From assembly GCA_964519895.1 (NCBI GenBank), contig CAZFLE010000010.1:1-64000 (forward strand): DNA of 64,000 nucleotides, given 5' to 3'. The notes under the pieces were generated by a model, which was not told the origin of the DNA, did not search any database, and saw only the letters and a list, made by a program, of their open reading frames with translations. A program made the position numbers and the translations under genes. Shown here piece after piece: positions 47,334 through 55,507 of the stretch. The DNA is from CAYFPX01 sp964519895. GTDB taxonomy: Bacteria > Myxococcota_A > UBA796 > CAJQPC01. The first letter of the stretch is position 1. Each line of letters starts with the position of its first letter.

Positions 47334-48482
47334 TCACGGCCGGTCGGCCCCGACGATCCAGGTGGCAAAGAATTGGGAGCCGCCGCCATAGGCGTGGCCG
47401 AGGGCCAAGCGGGCGCCATCGACCTGGTGGGCAGCGGCCCGCCCCCGAACCTGGCGGGCGGCCTCGCCAAAGCGCAACAGACCTGATGCACCGATCGGGT
47501 TCGAGCACATCACACCCCCGCTGGGGTTGATCTCACAAGCCCCGCCAGGCGCCGTGGCGCCGTCGTCGACGAGCTTCCAGCCGTGACCGGGCTCGCAGAA
47601 ACCCATGTTCTCGAGCCACATCGGCTCGAACCACGAGAAGGGCACGTAGATCTCGGCTGTGTCCAGCTGTCGGAGTGGGTCTGTGATGCCAGCCTGGGCA
47701 TAGGCGTCGGCTGCACAGTCCCGGCCGGCTTGGGGGTCTACCTGGTCCCGGCCGGGGAAGATCAGCGGCTCGGAGCGCATGGACATGCCGTGCACCCACG
47801 CGGCTTCGTCGGGGGCGGCGGACTCGCTGGTCAGCACGATCGCCGCTGCGCCATCAGAGCTCGGACACGTCTCGAGGTAGCGGATGGGATCCCAGAGCAT
47901 GGGGGACTCAGAGACCCCCGCCGCGGTCAGGTCCGGCAGTCGCAGGTGGGCATGTTCGTTGCGGGCGCCGGCGCGGCGGTCCTTGGCCGCGACCTCCCAG
48001 CCGATGTGCTCTGGGGCACCGGAGCGATGGATGTATTCCCGAATCAGCGGCGCGAAGTATCCGCCCGCGCCACCGTTCACCGGAGGCTGGAAGGGGAAGC
48101 GCTGGGACAGGGCCCACATGGCGTTGGACTCGGACTGCTTCTCCCATGCCACGGCCAGGACCCGCTCGTGCCGCCCGGCTGCGATCAGGTTCGACGCGAC
48201 CACGCCGGTCGAGCCGCCCACGCTGCCGGCCGTGTGTACCCGCAAGAGCGGCTTGCCGACTGCACCGAGGGCCGCGGCCATGAAGAGCTCGGGCTGCACC
48301 ACGCCTTCCAACAGGTCGGGGGCCTTGCCGACCACGACCGCGTCGATGTCGCCCCAGTCCAGTCCGGCGTCGTCGAGGGCTGCGCGGGCGGCTTCGCGCA
48401 CGAGGCCGTTCATCGACACATCGGGCCGCTTGGCGGCGTGCACGGTCTGGCCGAACCCGGCGATGGCGACGCGGTTGGCCAT
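47334..48482 (-). CDS. Lipid-transfer thiolase-fold protein (Ltp type), Cys to Ser
   Basis: 382 residues. Thiolase fold with AIAGFGQTVHAAKRPDVSM at the N-terminus. The nucleophile loop reads HTAGSVGGST, Ser where thiolases have Cys, so simple thiolytic cleavage is unlikely. The C-terminal CEINPSGGVMCSNPIGASG also deviates from GHPxGATG. Such proteins (Ltp2 and relatives) work as retro-aldolases with a DUF35 partner in steroid side-chain removal. A second member and two DUF35 proteins lie directly upstream. The start overlaps the preceding gene (ATGA). Confidence 0.85.
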   Translation of the reverse strand: MANRVAIAGFGQTVHAAKRPDVSMNGLVREAARAALDDAGLDWGDIDAVVVGKAPDLLEGVVQPELFMAAALGAVGKPLLRVHTAGSVGGSTGVVASNLIAAGRHERVLAVAWEKQSESNAMWALSQRFPFQPPVNGGAGGYFAPLIREYIHRSGAPEHIGWEVAAKDRRAGARNEHAHLRLPDLTAAGVSESPMLWDPIRYLETCPSSDGAAAIVLTSESAAPDEAAWVHGMSMRSEPLIFPGRDQVDPQAGRDCAADAYAQAGITDPLRQLDTAEIYVPFSWFEPMWLENMGFCEPGHGWKLVDDGATAPGGACEINPSGGVMCSNPIGASGLLRFGEAARQVRGRAAAHQVDGARLALGHAYGGGSQFFATWIVGADRP

Positions 48483-49501
48483 CAGGACCCCTCCAGCACG
48501 GCGACCAGGTTCTGCTGCAGGCAGGGCCCCGCCGTGGCGTGGGCCAGGGCCCGATCCGCCGTGCCCGCCCGAAGGCTCCGAGTGGCGTGCACAAAGGCAC
48601 GGAGGCCGTCGACCATCGGAATGGAGGCCGACCGTGGACCGCCGGACGGGTTGATGCGCACGCCATCATCCAGGCCCAGGGCCTTGCGCAGCACAACCTC
48701 TTGGGGCGTCCAACCCGTGCTCAATTCCGCGACATCGACCGGCCCGCTGGACCCCCGTGCCGCCGAGGCAGAAGGCGCCAGGGAGAGATCCCTGTGGCCA
48801 GGGTGGTGGGTGTCGATGCGGTGGTCCAGGTGGCGGATCCAGGCATGGCGATGGGGCCGGTCGGCCAGCGCATCGCCGGCCACGAGCACCACCGCGGCCG
48901 CGCCGTCGGCCCAGGTCGGGATGTCGTGGGCGTGCAAGGGGTCCCGGGTGAGGGGCCGGGCCATCAGCGCCTGCACACTCGGGGCCTCGCCTCGCACGGC
49001 GGCCTGGTCGCGGGCGGCGATAGCGGCGAGATCTTCGCGGGCGCACAGGCCCCGCTCCAGCAGGACCCTGGCCTGGAGCGCTGCCATGTCCGTCGGACCG
49101 ATCCCGAGCGGGGCCAGGGTGTAGGGGTCATGGGTGAGGGCGAGCACGGCCTCGGCGTCGCCCCGGGTGCCATGGCCCCAGGCGTAGACCAGCGCCACGT
49201 CGACGTGCCCGGTCTGCATGTGGACCCAGGCTTCCTGCAGGGCCCAGGCGCCGTCCATCTCCACGTGGGACTCGCAGATGGGTGGCCAGGCGCCGACGCC
49301 GTCCAGGGCCTGCACGAAGGAAAAGGGCCGTCCCTGGATGTAGTCGCCGGAGCCCGAGCAGGTGAAGGCGACCTCGTCGCGCCCAAGGCCCGCATCGGCC
49401 AGCGCACTTGCCGTGACCCTGGACACCAGCAACGCCACGTCGTCCGTGAGTCCCTGGGTCGGCTTGGTCGCTGCGACACCGGCGATCGAGACGGGGCGCA
49501 T
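48482..49501 (-). CDS. Second thiolase-fold Ltp-like protein, degenerate active site
   Basis: 339 residues. RPVSIAGVAATKPTQG begins the fold. At the nucleophile position it has ESHVEMDGAWAL (no Cys), and the C-terminus keeps only GVRINPSGGPRS. It lacks the HDxF His as well. It therefore pairs with the 47334-48482 gene product as a heteromeric aldolase or as a structural partner, as seen in Ltp3/Ltp4-like pairs. The start at 49501 overlaps the DUF35 stop (ATGA). Its own role is uncertain; homology to the family is clear. Confidence 0.8.
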   Translation of the reverse strand: MRPVSIAGVAATKPTQGLTDDVALLVSRVTASALADAGLGRDEVAFTCSGSGDYIQGRPFSFVQALDGVGAWPPICESHVEMDGAWALQEAWVHMQTGHVDVALVYAWGHGTRGDAEAVLALTHDPYTLAPLGIGPTDMAALQARVLLERGLCAREDLAAIAARDQAAVRGEAPSVQALMARPLTRDPLHAHDIPTWADGAAAVVLVAGDALADRPHRHAWIRHLDHRIDTHHPGHRDLSLAPSASAARGSSGPVDVAELSTGWTPQEVVLRKALGLDDGVRINPSGGPRSASIPMVDGLRAFVHATRSLRAGTADRALAHATAGPCLQQNLVAVLEGS

Positions 49502-49953
49502 CAGGGGTCCGAGAGGGGCTTGAAGTATTTGAGCCGGGCGTGGCCCACCGCGGCGGGGTCGTCGTTCCAGACCGCCGTCACGCGCATTCCGGTCTCCACC
49601 TGGTCGGGGGGGCACTCACCCACCAGGTGGAAGAGCTGCACGTCGGCGCCATCCAGCGTCACGTGGGCGCATGCGTAGGGGGGCGTGAGCACCTGACCCT
49701 CGAAGGGGATGTTGATGACGCAGAAAGTGCTGACCTCGCCCGTCTCGGGCAGCTGCAGCGGGTCCATGGGGCCGACGGCGCAGACCGGACAGACCGAGCG
49801 GAGAGGGATCATGACCCGGCTGCAGCGGGTACAGCGACCGCCGATCAGGCGGCGATCTCCGAGCCCCGCGATGTAGGTCGCGGTAGCGGGGTCGGCCGTG
49901 TGTGTGAATTCCAGGCGCACAGGCGTCACGAGGCGGGTGATTGGATCGGGCAT
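49501..49953 (-). CDS. DUF35 OB-fold protein with zinc ribbon
   Basis: 150 residues. An N-terminal zinc ribbon (GGRCTRCSRVMIPLRSVCPVC, two CxxC pairs) is followed by an OB fold (GEVSTFCVINIPFEG, PYACAHVTLDGADVQLFHLV). DUF35 proteins bind acyl-CoA and act with thiolase-fold aldolases or hydratases; in cholesterol degradation the DUF35 domain of ChsH2 is needed by Ltp2. It is encoded directly before the two Ltp-type genes with start/stop overlaps on both sides, so a complex is likely. Confidence 0.9.
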   Translation of the reverse strand: MPDPITRLVTPVRLEFTHTADPATATYIAGLGDRRLIGGRCTRCSRVMIPLRSVCPVCAVGPMDPLQLPETGEVSTFCVINIPFEGQVLTPPYACAHVTLDGADVQLFHLVGECPPDQVETGMRVTAVWNDDPAAVGHARLKYFKPLSDP

Positions 49954-50381
49954 CAGGCGGGCTCGTAGATCAGCTGGGCGACGGATGTGATCGGGGTGCC
50001 CGTTCGGCGAGGGCGCACGCGCATCCCGGAGGCGAGGGCCCCTGGGCTGTTGACGTCGATGGCCTGGATCCAGGCGGTGTCCGCACCGTCCAGCGTGATC
50101 AGGGCAAAGGCAAAGGGCTTGTCCAGCGGGTGTCTGGCCTGTGGGGTCCCGACCCAGGTCCAGGACTGAACGGTTCCCATTGGCCCGACCTCGATCAGCT
50201 CCTGGGTCTCGCGCCCGGTCACCGGGTCCCACTCGCAGGGCGGCACCACGACCCGACCCGCGGCCGTCCGGGCACCCAGCACCCTGCCGTCGGCCAGGGC
50301 GGTGAAGAACTGGCCCAGGATGGGACCCAGGCTGCGCTTGTAGTTGTAGGCGAGGGTGAAGCCCTCGCGGGGGAGATCCAC
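49953..50381 (-). CDS. DUF35-like OB-fold protein lacking the zinc ribbon cysteines
   Basis: 142 residues. The OB part is like that of its neighbour (GPMGTVQSWTWVG, PFAFALITLDGADTAWIQAI). In the N-terminal half only one Cys remains (VVVPPCEWDP) where the zinc ribbon would have four, so metal binding is lost. Two DUF35 genes side by side suggest a hetero-oligomer with the two thiolase-fold proteins. Start is GTG at 50381; there is no strong ribosome site, so coupling to the SCP2 gene 20 bases before is likely. Confidence 0.78.
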   Translation of the reverse strand: MDLPREGFTLAYNYKRSLGPILGQFFTALADGRVLGARTAAGRVVVPPCEWDPVTGRETQELIEVGPMGTVQSWTWVGTPQARHPLDKPFAFALITLDGADTAWIQAIDVNSPGALASGMRVRPRRTGTPITSVAQLIYEPA

Positions 50382-50401
50382 GGTGCCAACCGGTGCCAGG
50401 G

Positions 50402-50746
50402 CTACTTCTTCTTCTGACCCGGGGGCAGGAACTTCTGCATGGCCATGGCGGCCTTGATGTTCCCGTTGACCTTCATCTTCCCGGTCAGCACGGCCATGCG
50501 GCCATTCATCTTGCCGTTGATGATCTTGAGGTAGTGGTCCGCAGCCACGCGGTAGTGGGTGTCCGCTGCGTCTGTCGACTCCGGGGACACGGTCATCTCG
50601 CCATTCTTCACGTGCACGGTGTAGTCGCCACCGCCGTCGCCGGTGATCTCGAACCAGTAGGTGAAGTCGGCGTTCTTCGCCTTTCCAGGCACGAAGTAGG
50701 CGTTGAGGTCGTTGAAGTAGTCATGGACGGTGGCAAAGGCGGACAT
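50402..50746 (-). CDS. SCP2-type sterol-carrier protein
   Basis: 114 residues, a free-standing SCP2 domain: FTYWFEITGDGGGDYTVHVKNG in the middle, then HYLKIINGKMNGRMAVLTGKMKVNG, the typical end of the fold, and a basic tail. It binds sterols or acyl-CoA in a hydrophobic tunnel. First gene of the operon. GAGG lies six bases before the ATG. The promoter in front contains two KstR-like palindromes (50766-50779 and 50792-50805). Confidence 0.92.
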   Translation of the reverse strand: MSAFATVHDYFNDLNAYFVPGKAKNADFTYWFEITGDGGGDYTVHVKNGEMTVSPESTDAADTHYRVAADHYLKIINGKMNGRMAVLTGKMKVNGNIKAAMAMQKFLPPGQKKK

Positions 50747-50765
50747 GGGGGCCTCGGGGAAAAGT

Positions 50766-50779
50766 AGAACTTGTTCTAG
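50766..50779. promoter_or_regulatory. KstR-like operator, site 1
   Basis: TAGAAC-TT-GTTCTA is an inverted repeat fitting the KstR consensus T-N2-AAC-N2-GTT-N2-A at every fixed position. It lies 19 bp upstream of the SCP2 start, near the expected transcription start. Confidence 0.7.
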
Positions 50780-50787
50780 CAGGAGGA

Positions 50788-50817
50788 GAATGGAACACGT
50801 TCTAGTTCGTTGTCAAG
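50788..50817 (-). promoter_or_regulatory. Promoter of the SCP2-DUF35-Ltp-FadD-ACAD operon
   Basis: Minus strand: a perfect TTGACA -35 at 50817-50812 and, 18 bases on, CATTCT as a weak -10 at 50793-50788. The spacer is occupied by operator site 2. Confidence 0.5.
50792..50805. promoter_or_regulatory. KstR-like operator, site 2 (between -35 and -10)
   Basis: TGGAAC-AC-GTTCTA fits the same consensus. Its centre is 26 bp from that of site 1. On the minus strand it lies inside the spacer of the promoter at 50788-50817, where a bound repressor would block polymerase. Confidence 0.7.
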
Positions 50818-50930
50818 GTCTCCCGGGGGCCAGAGATCCCACCGCTGAAGTTGTCACGGGATGTCGCCGTGCGTCGGCAAGGGTCAGCATCTCTGGTGTG
50901 AGGGGATTCCGGCGCCGCTTCCGTGCATAG

Positions 50931-51206
50931 ATGAGATCGACCCTGACAGTCCTGACCTGCCTGGTTGCCCTCGTGCTGGCTTCTGTGGTGGTGGCCTCCC
51001 CGGCCCAGGCAGGCGGGCTTCAGAGGGTCGAGCCGTTCGCAGCACCGGTGGTGCTCGGCGGTAGCACGGCCATCGCCGGCAGCGCCTTCGACTTCACGAG
51101 ACTCACCACAGCCCCCGGCTTCCGCCGGCAGCGCCCTGCGGCCTCCCTGGCACCGGCGCTGCCCTCCTCATGCGGGCTCGGGCTGCGGTTGGGTCTGCGC
51201 TTCTGA
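50931..51206 (+). CDS. Small exported protein, unknown
   Basis: 91 residues. A good signal peptide (STLTVLTCLVALVLASVVVASPAQA) is followed by about 63 residues rich in Ala, Pro and Leu, with no family resemblance and a Gly/Leu/Arg end. No ribosome site precedes the ATG. It lies between the SCP2 operon promoter and a convergent membrane protein gene, and its stop abuts the other stop in CTGATCAG. Short length and composition leave some doubt that it is real. Confidence 0.45.
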   Translation: MRSTLTVLTCLVALVLASVVVASPAQAGGLQRVEPFAAPVVLGGSTAIAGSAFDFTRLTTAPGFRRQRPAASLAPALPSSCGLGLRLGLRF

Positions 51207-52952
51207 TCAGTCCGTCTGACCGAGCGGGGCAGCCAGCGCACTCCTCAGGCTCGGCGCCAGGCCGATGCGCCCACTGCCTGACACCGTGTAGATCGCCGTC
51301 TCGCCGAGCACCTGGGGCTGGCCATAGAGTTGCTCCAGGAGCATCTCCGTCTCGGCCACGCGCTGGGCGCCCCGCTCCAGGTCGCGGTGCACCAGGACGT
51401 GCCCCACCCCGGCCCGGACCAGGTCCTCTCGCGCCACGGTCTGGAGCTGCCGGACCGCGGGACCGAGCAGGGACCGGTGCTCGGCGCGGGGCTCTGACGC
51501 CAGCGCCAGGAGCTGGAAGGTCGGCACACCGAGCAGCGACGACGACGAGGCCCGGGCGTCCGGTCGGTACGGGATCGGCCGGCCGTGCACGGTCTGCAGG
51601 ACCAGGTAGCGGCTGGTGGTCATGGTGTTGCCGACCGCGCCGGGCAGATCCAGGACCAGGGACTGCCCGTCCACAGGCGGGCGCTGGGCCAGCTCCTGTT
51701 GCGCGGCGGTGGCGAGCTCTGGGGTCCTGGCGAGGGGCCAGGCGCTCCCGCCCCAGGCCACCAGGTCCAGGGGGATCAGCACCAGGGCAGGCCAGAGGCA
51801 GCGCGGCGAAGTCCGGACCGTGGCGGCAGCCAGCACGGCCACAGCGGCCAGGCCCGGAACCGCCAGGCGCAGGGTGTGGGTGATCGCCTGGATCGGCACC
51901 ACAGTCGACAGCGCCGCGAAGGGCAGCAGCAGCCTGCGACCGCTTACTTCGACCGGACCCTCACCCCACACCAGGACGGGTCCCAGAGCGAAGACGAGAG
52001 TCACCAGGCCTCCGGCGGCGAACCGGGTCAGGCCTGTGCTGCGCCATCCGAGCCAGGCCAGAGCCAGTGGGATCCAGCCCAGGTACGCCGAGTGCACGAA
52101 GGCCTCACCCAGGCTGGCATAGTCCACGGACTGGAAGCCCAGAGGGGCGACGAAGGTGCGCGGGTCCACCCGGTTGTGGTCCAGGACCAGGGCTGCGACG
52201 CCCGGATCCGCCCGGTGGACCAGGGCATCGCCGGCGGTGACCGAGGCCCGGACCAGCCAGGCCACGGGCGCCACCAGCGCCGCGGTCGTGGCGACCCCCC
52301 CACCGAGCTGAAGCAAGGTCGTTGCCGAAGGCCGACGCAGCAGCGGCAGGGCCCAGGTGGCCACGGCGAGTCCTGCTGCGAGCGCGTAATAGGGCGAGCC
52401 CAGGAAGGTCAGGCCCAGGGCCGCGCCCACCGCCACCCAGCGCAGCGCGCCGCCCTTGCCCACCGCTGTCCACCCGAGGGCCAGCGTGAGCAGGCAAGGG
52501 GCCAGGAGCGCGGCCTCTGAGATGCCGTTGTGCAGCTCCCCGCTCAGGTACGGGCCGAACACCATCGCCACCGACGCGACCCAGGTGTGGGGACCGGCGC
52601 CGGTCACTCGGGTGGCCAGGAGCCGGGCGGCCCAGGACGTCAGGGCCACCCCACCGATCAAGACCGCATTCCAGGCCCCGACGACCCCGATCAGCGGCAC
52701 CAGAGGAGCGCCCGCCAGGGCCCCCAATGGGTCGATGAACCACAGCGTGCCGCCTTCTGGTCCGAAGAGCAGGGGGGTGTGCCAGGGCAGCGTGCCGCTC
52801 GAGAGCTGCTCCCAGAACCACCAGAGCCCCCACGCATGATTCCAGACATCGCCGTCCGGGTGGCCGACCATGCGCGTGAGCGGGGTCAGCGCCGCCGGCC
52901 AGGTCGCGGCCAAGGCGAGGGCGAGATGGATCGCGACCGCACGCCCCTTCAC
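51207..52952 (-). CDS. Multi-spanning membrane protein, GT-C-like
   Basis: 581 residues with about ten transmembrane helices and a periplasmic C-terminal domain of some 150 residues. The first loop holds HPDGDVWNHAWGLWWFWEQL, in the position where GT-C glycosyltransferases carry an acidic DxD/ExD catalytic motif; DGD could serve. It would transfer sugar from a lipid carrier outside the inner membrane, but no substrate can be named. The GTG start overlaps the preceding stop (GTGA). Second GT-C-like gene of the pair. Confidence 0.7.
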   Translation of the reverse strand: MKGRAVAIHLALALAATWPAALTPLTRMVGHPDGDVWNHAWGLWWFWEQLSSGTLPWHTPLLFGPEGGTLWFIDPLGALAGAPLVPLIGVVGAWNAVLIGGVALTSWAARLLATRVTGAGPHTWVASVAMVFGPYLSGELHNGISEAALLAPCLLTLALGWTAVGKGGALRWVAVGAALGLTFLGSPYYALAAGLAVATWALPLLRRPSATTLLQLGGGVATTAALVAPVAWLVRASVTAGDALVHRADPGVAALVLDHNRVDPRTFVAPLGFQSVDYASLGEAFVHSAYLGWIPLALAWLGWRSTGLTRFAAGGLVTLVFALGPVLVWGEGPVEVSGRRLLLPFAALSTVVPIQAITHTLRLAVPGLAAVAVLAAATVRTSPRCLWPALVLIPLDLVAWGGSAWPLARTPELATAAQQELAQRPPVDGQSLVLDLPGAVGNTMTTSRYLVLQTVHGRPIPYRPDARASSSSLLGVPTFQLLALASEPRAEHRSLLGPAVRQLQTVAREDLVRAGVGHVLVHRDLERGAQRVAETEMLLEQLYGQPQVLGETAIYTVSGSGRIGLAPSLRSALAAPLGQTD

Positions 52953-54586
52953 GGCTGCTGTCCGGGGGGCGGCGGTGGCGGCACGAGAGGCCTGTTTGCC
53001 CGCTGCCAGGTGGTGTCGGGAACCCGCCACAGGGTGCCTTCATAGCCATTGGGCAGCGGGAGGGAGGAGACCTCGCTCGCGTCGAGCAGCGCGACCAGCC
53101 GGCGCAGATCCGAGTCCTGGGGGCGACGGACGCTGTACAGGCCTGCGAATTCCTTGGGGGGCCAGTCGTCCCCAGCAAAGGGCCCGACGAACGCCAGCGG
53201 CTCGCCACCACGGCCCTTGGTCATCACCGTCGCCACGTCCCAGGGATGTCCCAGGGCTTCGGCCCACCAGATGTAGAACCCCGTCTCCGGACCGCCGCTG
53301 CGCTCGTCCAGGTAGAGCCCGATGGTCTGCGGCGTGTCACCGACCAGCTCACCCATTTGCGCCAGGGCCTGATCGATCAGCCAGGCATCCGGGTCGGAAG
53401 ACACGGGCCGGAAGCCCTCCGCCGGCCAGGGCCAGGCTCCCCAGACCGCGAGGCTGTCCAGTCCTGGATCGTGGGGCCGGTTGCTGGGCGGGCGCTCGAT
53501 CCAGGTCCACATGCGGGCCGTGCACCAGGTCGCTGGCAGACAGATGCCCAGCACGGCCAGGGCTGCCAGTGCCTTGGGCGCGTTGTGGCGGAAGCGCAAC
53601 CCGGCGTCCAGGGCCAACGCCAGCAGCGGCAGCGCCGGGATCAGGTAGCGCGCCTGGCGCTGCCCGGTGAGGGACAGGATGGCCAGGCCCCCCAGAGCGC
53701 CGAGCAGGGCCAGGCGACCCCCTGGATGGCGCAGGCCCAGCAACACCCCCAGACCCAGGAGGATCAGCCCTGGCCAGCCCAGCCCCTCCACCAGCACGGC
53801 CGGGTAGTACGCCAGGTTCTCGGGCTGCAGCAGCTCGGCCTGGGTCAGCGGTGTGCTAGCAGCGTCCACTGTGGCGCTGTTGGGATCGGTGCTATCCACC
53901 AGGTAGCGCCGGACCTTGGTGAAGCGCGACGCGTACCAGGGCCCTGCCAACACTGCAAAGGCGGCCAAAGAGGACACCAGTCCCCTCAAGCCCCGGCGCC
54001 GGGCCGCCAGGCCCAGCCCCGCCCACAGGGTGGGCAGCACCACGAACATTGGAAAGGTGTACTTGGTCAGGAAGCCCAGCCCCATGAAGGCGCCGAAGGC
54101 CACGCTATGACCGCGGTGTGTCAGGCCTTCAGACGCTCGGAGATGCCCCAGCGTCGCCGCTGCGCAGCCCGCCGCCAACAGGTCCCACCAGGTGTGCTCC
54201 ACCGCCAGCCACAGGAGCGGGGTGGAGAGCAGCAGCGCCCAGGCGGCGAGGGGCGGGAAGCGATCCCGTCCGACCAACAGTCGCAGCCCATGCCACGTCA
54301 GGGCCAGCGCGAGCACGCCCGCGACAGGTCCCGCGTGCCGCCCTGCGCCCGCGAGTGACGGGAGCATGGCGAAGAGGTACCCGCCAGGGGGGTGGGGTGC
54401 GAGCAGGGACGACCAGTGGAAGACCAGCTCCCCGAGCTCCAGCGTCGCAAGCTCTCTGGCCAGGCGGGCGGCGATGCCCAGCAGGTGCGCCGCGTCGCCC
54501 GTCGGCCAGCGCCCCTGGGGCAGGATGCACCCAAGCAAGAGCGCGGCGGTGGCTGCGACGACGAGCCCGTCGGTCAGGCGTCTCAT
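52949..54586 (-). CDS. GT-C glycosyltransferase-like membrane protein (ArnT/PMT type)
   Basis: 545 residues, about ten helices. The first periplasmic loop reads PTGDAAHLLGIAARLARELA, in the place of the GT-C acidic motif (usually DE near residue 35-45). GFLTKYTFPMFVVLPTLWA with a Lys and GQRQARYLIPALPLLALALDAGLRF match the PMT_2/ArnT-like layout (YxxP near the middle). It should be a dolichyl/undecaprenyl-phosphate sugar transferase. A Cys is present in the N-terminal hydrophobic stretch LLLGC, but this is probably part of helix 1, not a lipobox. ATGA-coupled to the lipoprotein gene before it. Confidence 0.75.
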   Translation of the reverse strand: MRRLTDGLVVAATAALLLGCILPQGRWPTGDAAHLLGIAARLARELATLELGELVFHWSSLLAPHPPGGYLFAMLPSLAGAGRHAGPVAGVLALALTWHGLRLLVGRDRFPPLAAWALLLSTPLLWLAVEHTWWDLLAAGCAAATLGHLRASEGLTHRGHSVAFGAFMGLGFLTKYTFPMFVVLPTLWAGLGLAARRRGLRGLVSSLAAFAVLAGPWYASRFTKVRRYLVDSTDPNSATVDAASTPLTQAELLQPENLAYYPAVLVEGLGWPGLILLGLGVLLGLRHPGGRLALLGALGGLAILSLTGQRQARYLIPALPLLALALDAGLRFRHNAPKALAALAVLGICLPATWCTARMWTWIERPPSNRPHDPGLDSLAVWGAWPWPAEGFRPVSSDPDAWLIDQALAQMGELVGDTPQTIGLYLDERSGGPETGFYIWWAEALGHPWDVATVMTKGRGGEPLAFVGPFAGDDWPPKEFAGLYSVRRPQDSDLRRLVALLDASEVSSLPLPNGYEGTLWRVPDTTWQRANRPLVPPPPPPGQQP

Positions 54587-55488
54587 CGTCGCGGCGGCTC
54601 GGTGGGTGGCGGCCCCTGGCGCGGAACGACCGGCACCTCGTCCGCGCAGAGCGCCAGGACCTGGCCCTGCCAGCTGGCGCCGACCGGGCTGGCGCAGTGC
54701 CGCAGGCCCGCCATCGGGAGGGGCTCGTCCCAGGCGGTGAAGTCCCGTCCATTGGTGCTGGTGGCCCGCACGGCGACTTGCTGAGAGCCCCGCCAGCGGC
54801 TCGCCCACAGCTGAAGCACGCCGTCGTGTACGAAGGCATGAGGCACGGACACGTCGGACCAGGTGCGCACCCGGGTGAGTGGATCCCCCGAGAAGAGCGT
54901 GATCTCGGAGCCCGGTCGCGTGGTGGCGAAGAGCAGGGTCTGGCCCTGAAAAGTCACCGGGCTGGGATCGGCGAGGTTTCGCGCCGACAGCACGTCCTCC
55001 TGCCAGGTGAAGCCCCCGTCCAGGGTGGCGCGGGCGATGACGTGGTCCGTCGTGTGGAGCGCAGGGTCTCCCCGCTCCATGGCCGGGACCGCGTAGTAAT
55101 ACAGGTCCACGCCCGCAGCCGTGGCGTGGAGCTGGGGGTCGATCGGCACGCGGTCCTGGGCGTCTCCGGAGAGCCGCCAGATGAGGGGCTCCCACGTGTC
55201 CAGATCGGTCGTGCGCAGCGCGTGAAGCGGCGGGCCGAGCCACTCTCGCCGCCACTCGGAGACACTGCCCAGCCAGACCCCGACCGCGGTGAGCACCAGG
55301 GCGTCGTCGACGACCTCGAGCCCCAGGCTGCTCAGCGAGCTCGCTATGGGCACAGGGTCCCTCTGAAAGCTCCCGTTCGGCTGTTGGCGAAACATCCAGA
55401 CGTGTCGTTCGGCCCCGGGATCGTGACCGACCACCGTCGCGACGACCGGCGGATCGACCCAGGTACAGGCGGTGAGGAGAAGCCACAC
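54583..55488 (-). CDS. Lipoprotein with propeller-like repeats
   Basis: 301 residues from a GTG at 55488. WLLLTAC is a minimal lipobox signal. Blade-like segments follow: HALRTTDLDTWEPLIW, IARATLDGGFTWQEDVL (Asp-box), VAVRATSTNGRDFTAW and EITLFSGDPLTR. It resembles exo-acting five-bladed propellers such as GH43/sialidase but without assigned catalytic residues. The start is 20 bases after the SDR stop. It is coupled to the two GT-C genes and may be a surface partner for glycan made by them. Confidence 0.65.
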   Translation of the reverse strand: MWLLLTACTWVDPPVVATVVGHDPGAERHVWMFRQQPNGSFQRDPVPIASSLSSLGLEVVDDALVLTAVGVWLGSVSEWRREWLGPPLHALRTTDLDTWEPLIWRLSGDAQDRVPIDPQLHATAAGVDLYYYAVPAMERGDPALHTTDHVIARATLDGGFTWQEDVLSARNLADPSPVTFQGQTLLFATTRPGSEITLFSGDPLTRVRTWSDVSVPHAFVHDGVLQLWASRWRGSQQVAVRATSTNGRDFTAWDEPLPMAGLRHCASPVGASWQGQVLALCADEVPVVPRQGPPPTEPPRR

Positions 55489-55507
55489 GGTGGCCGAGTC
55501 TACTGCC

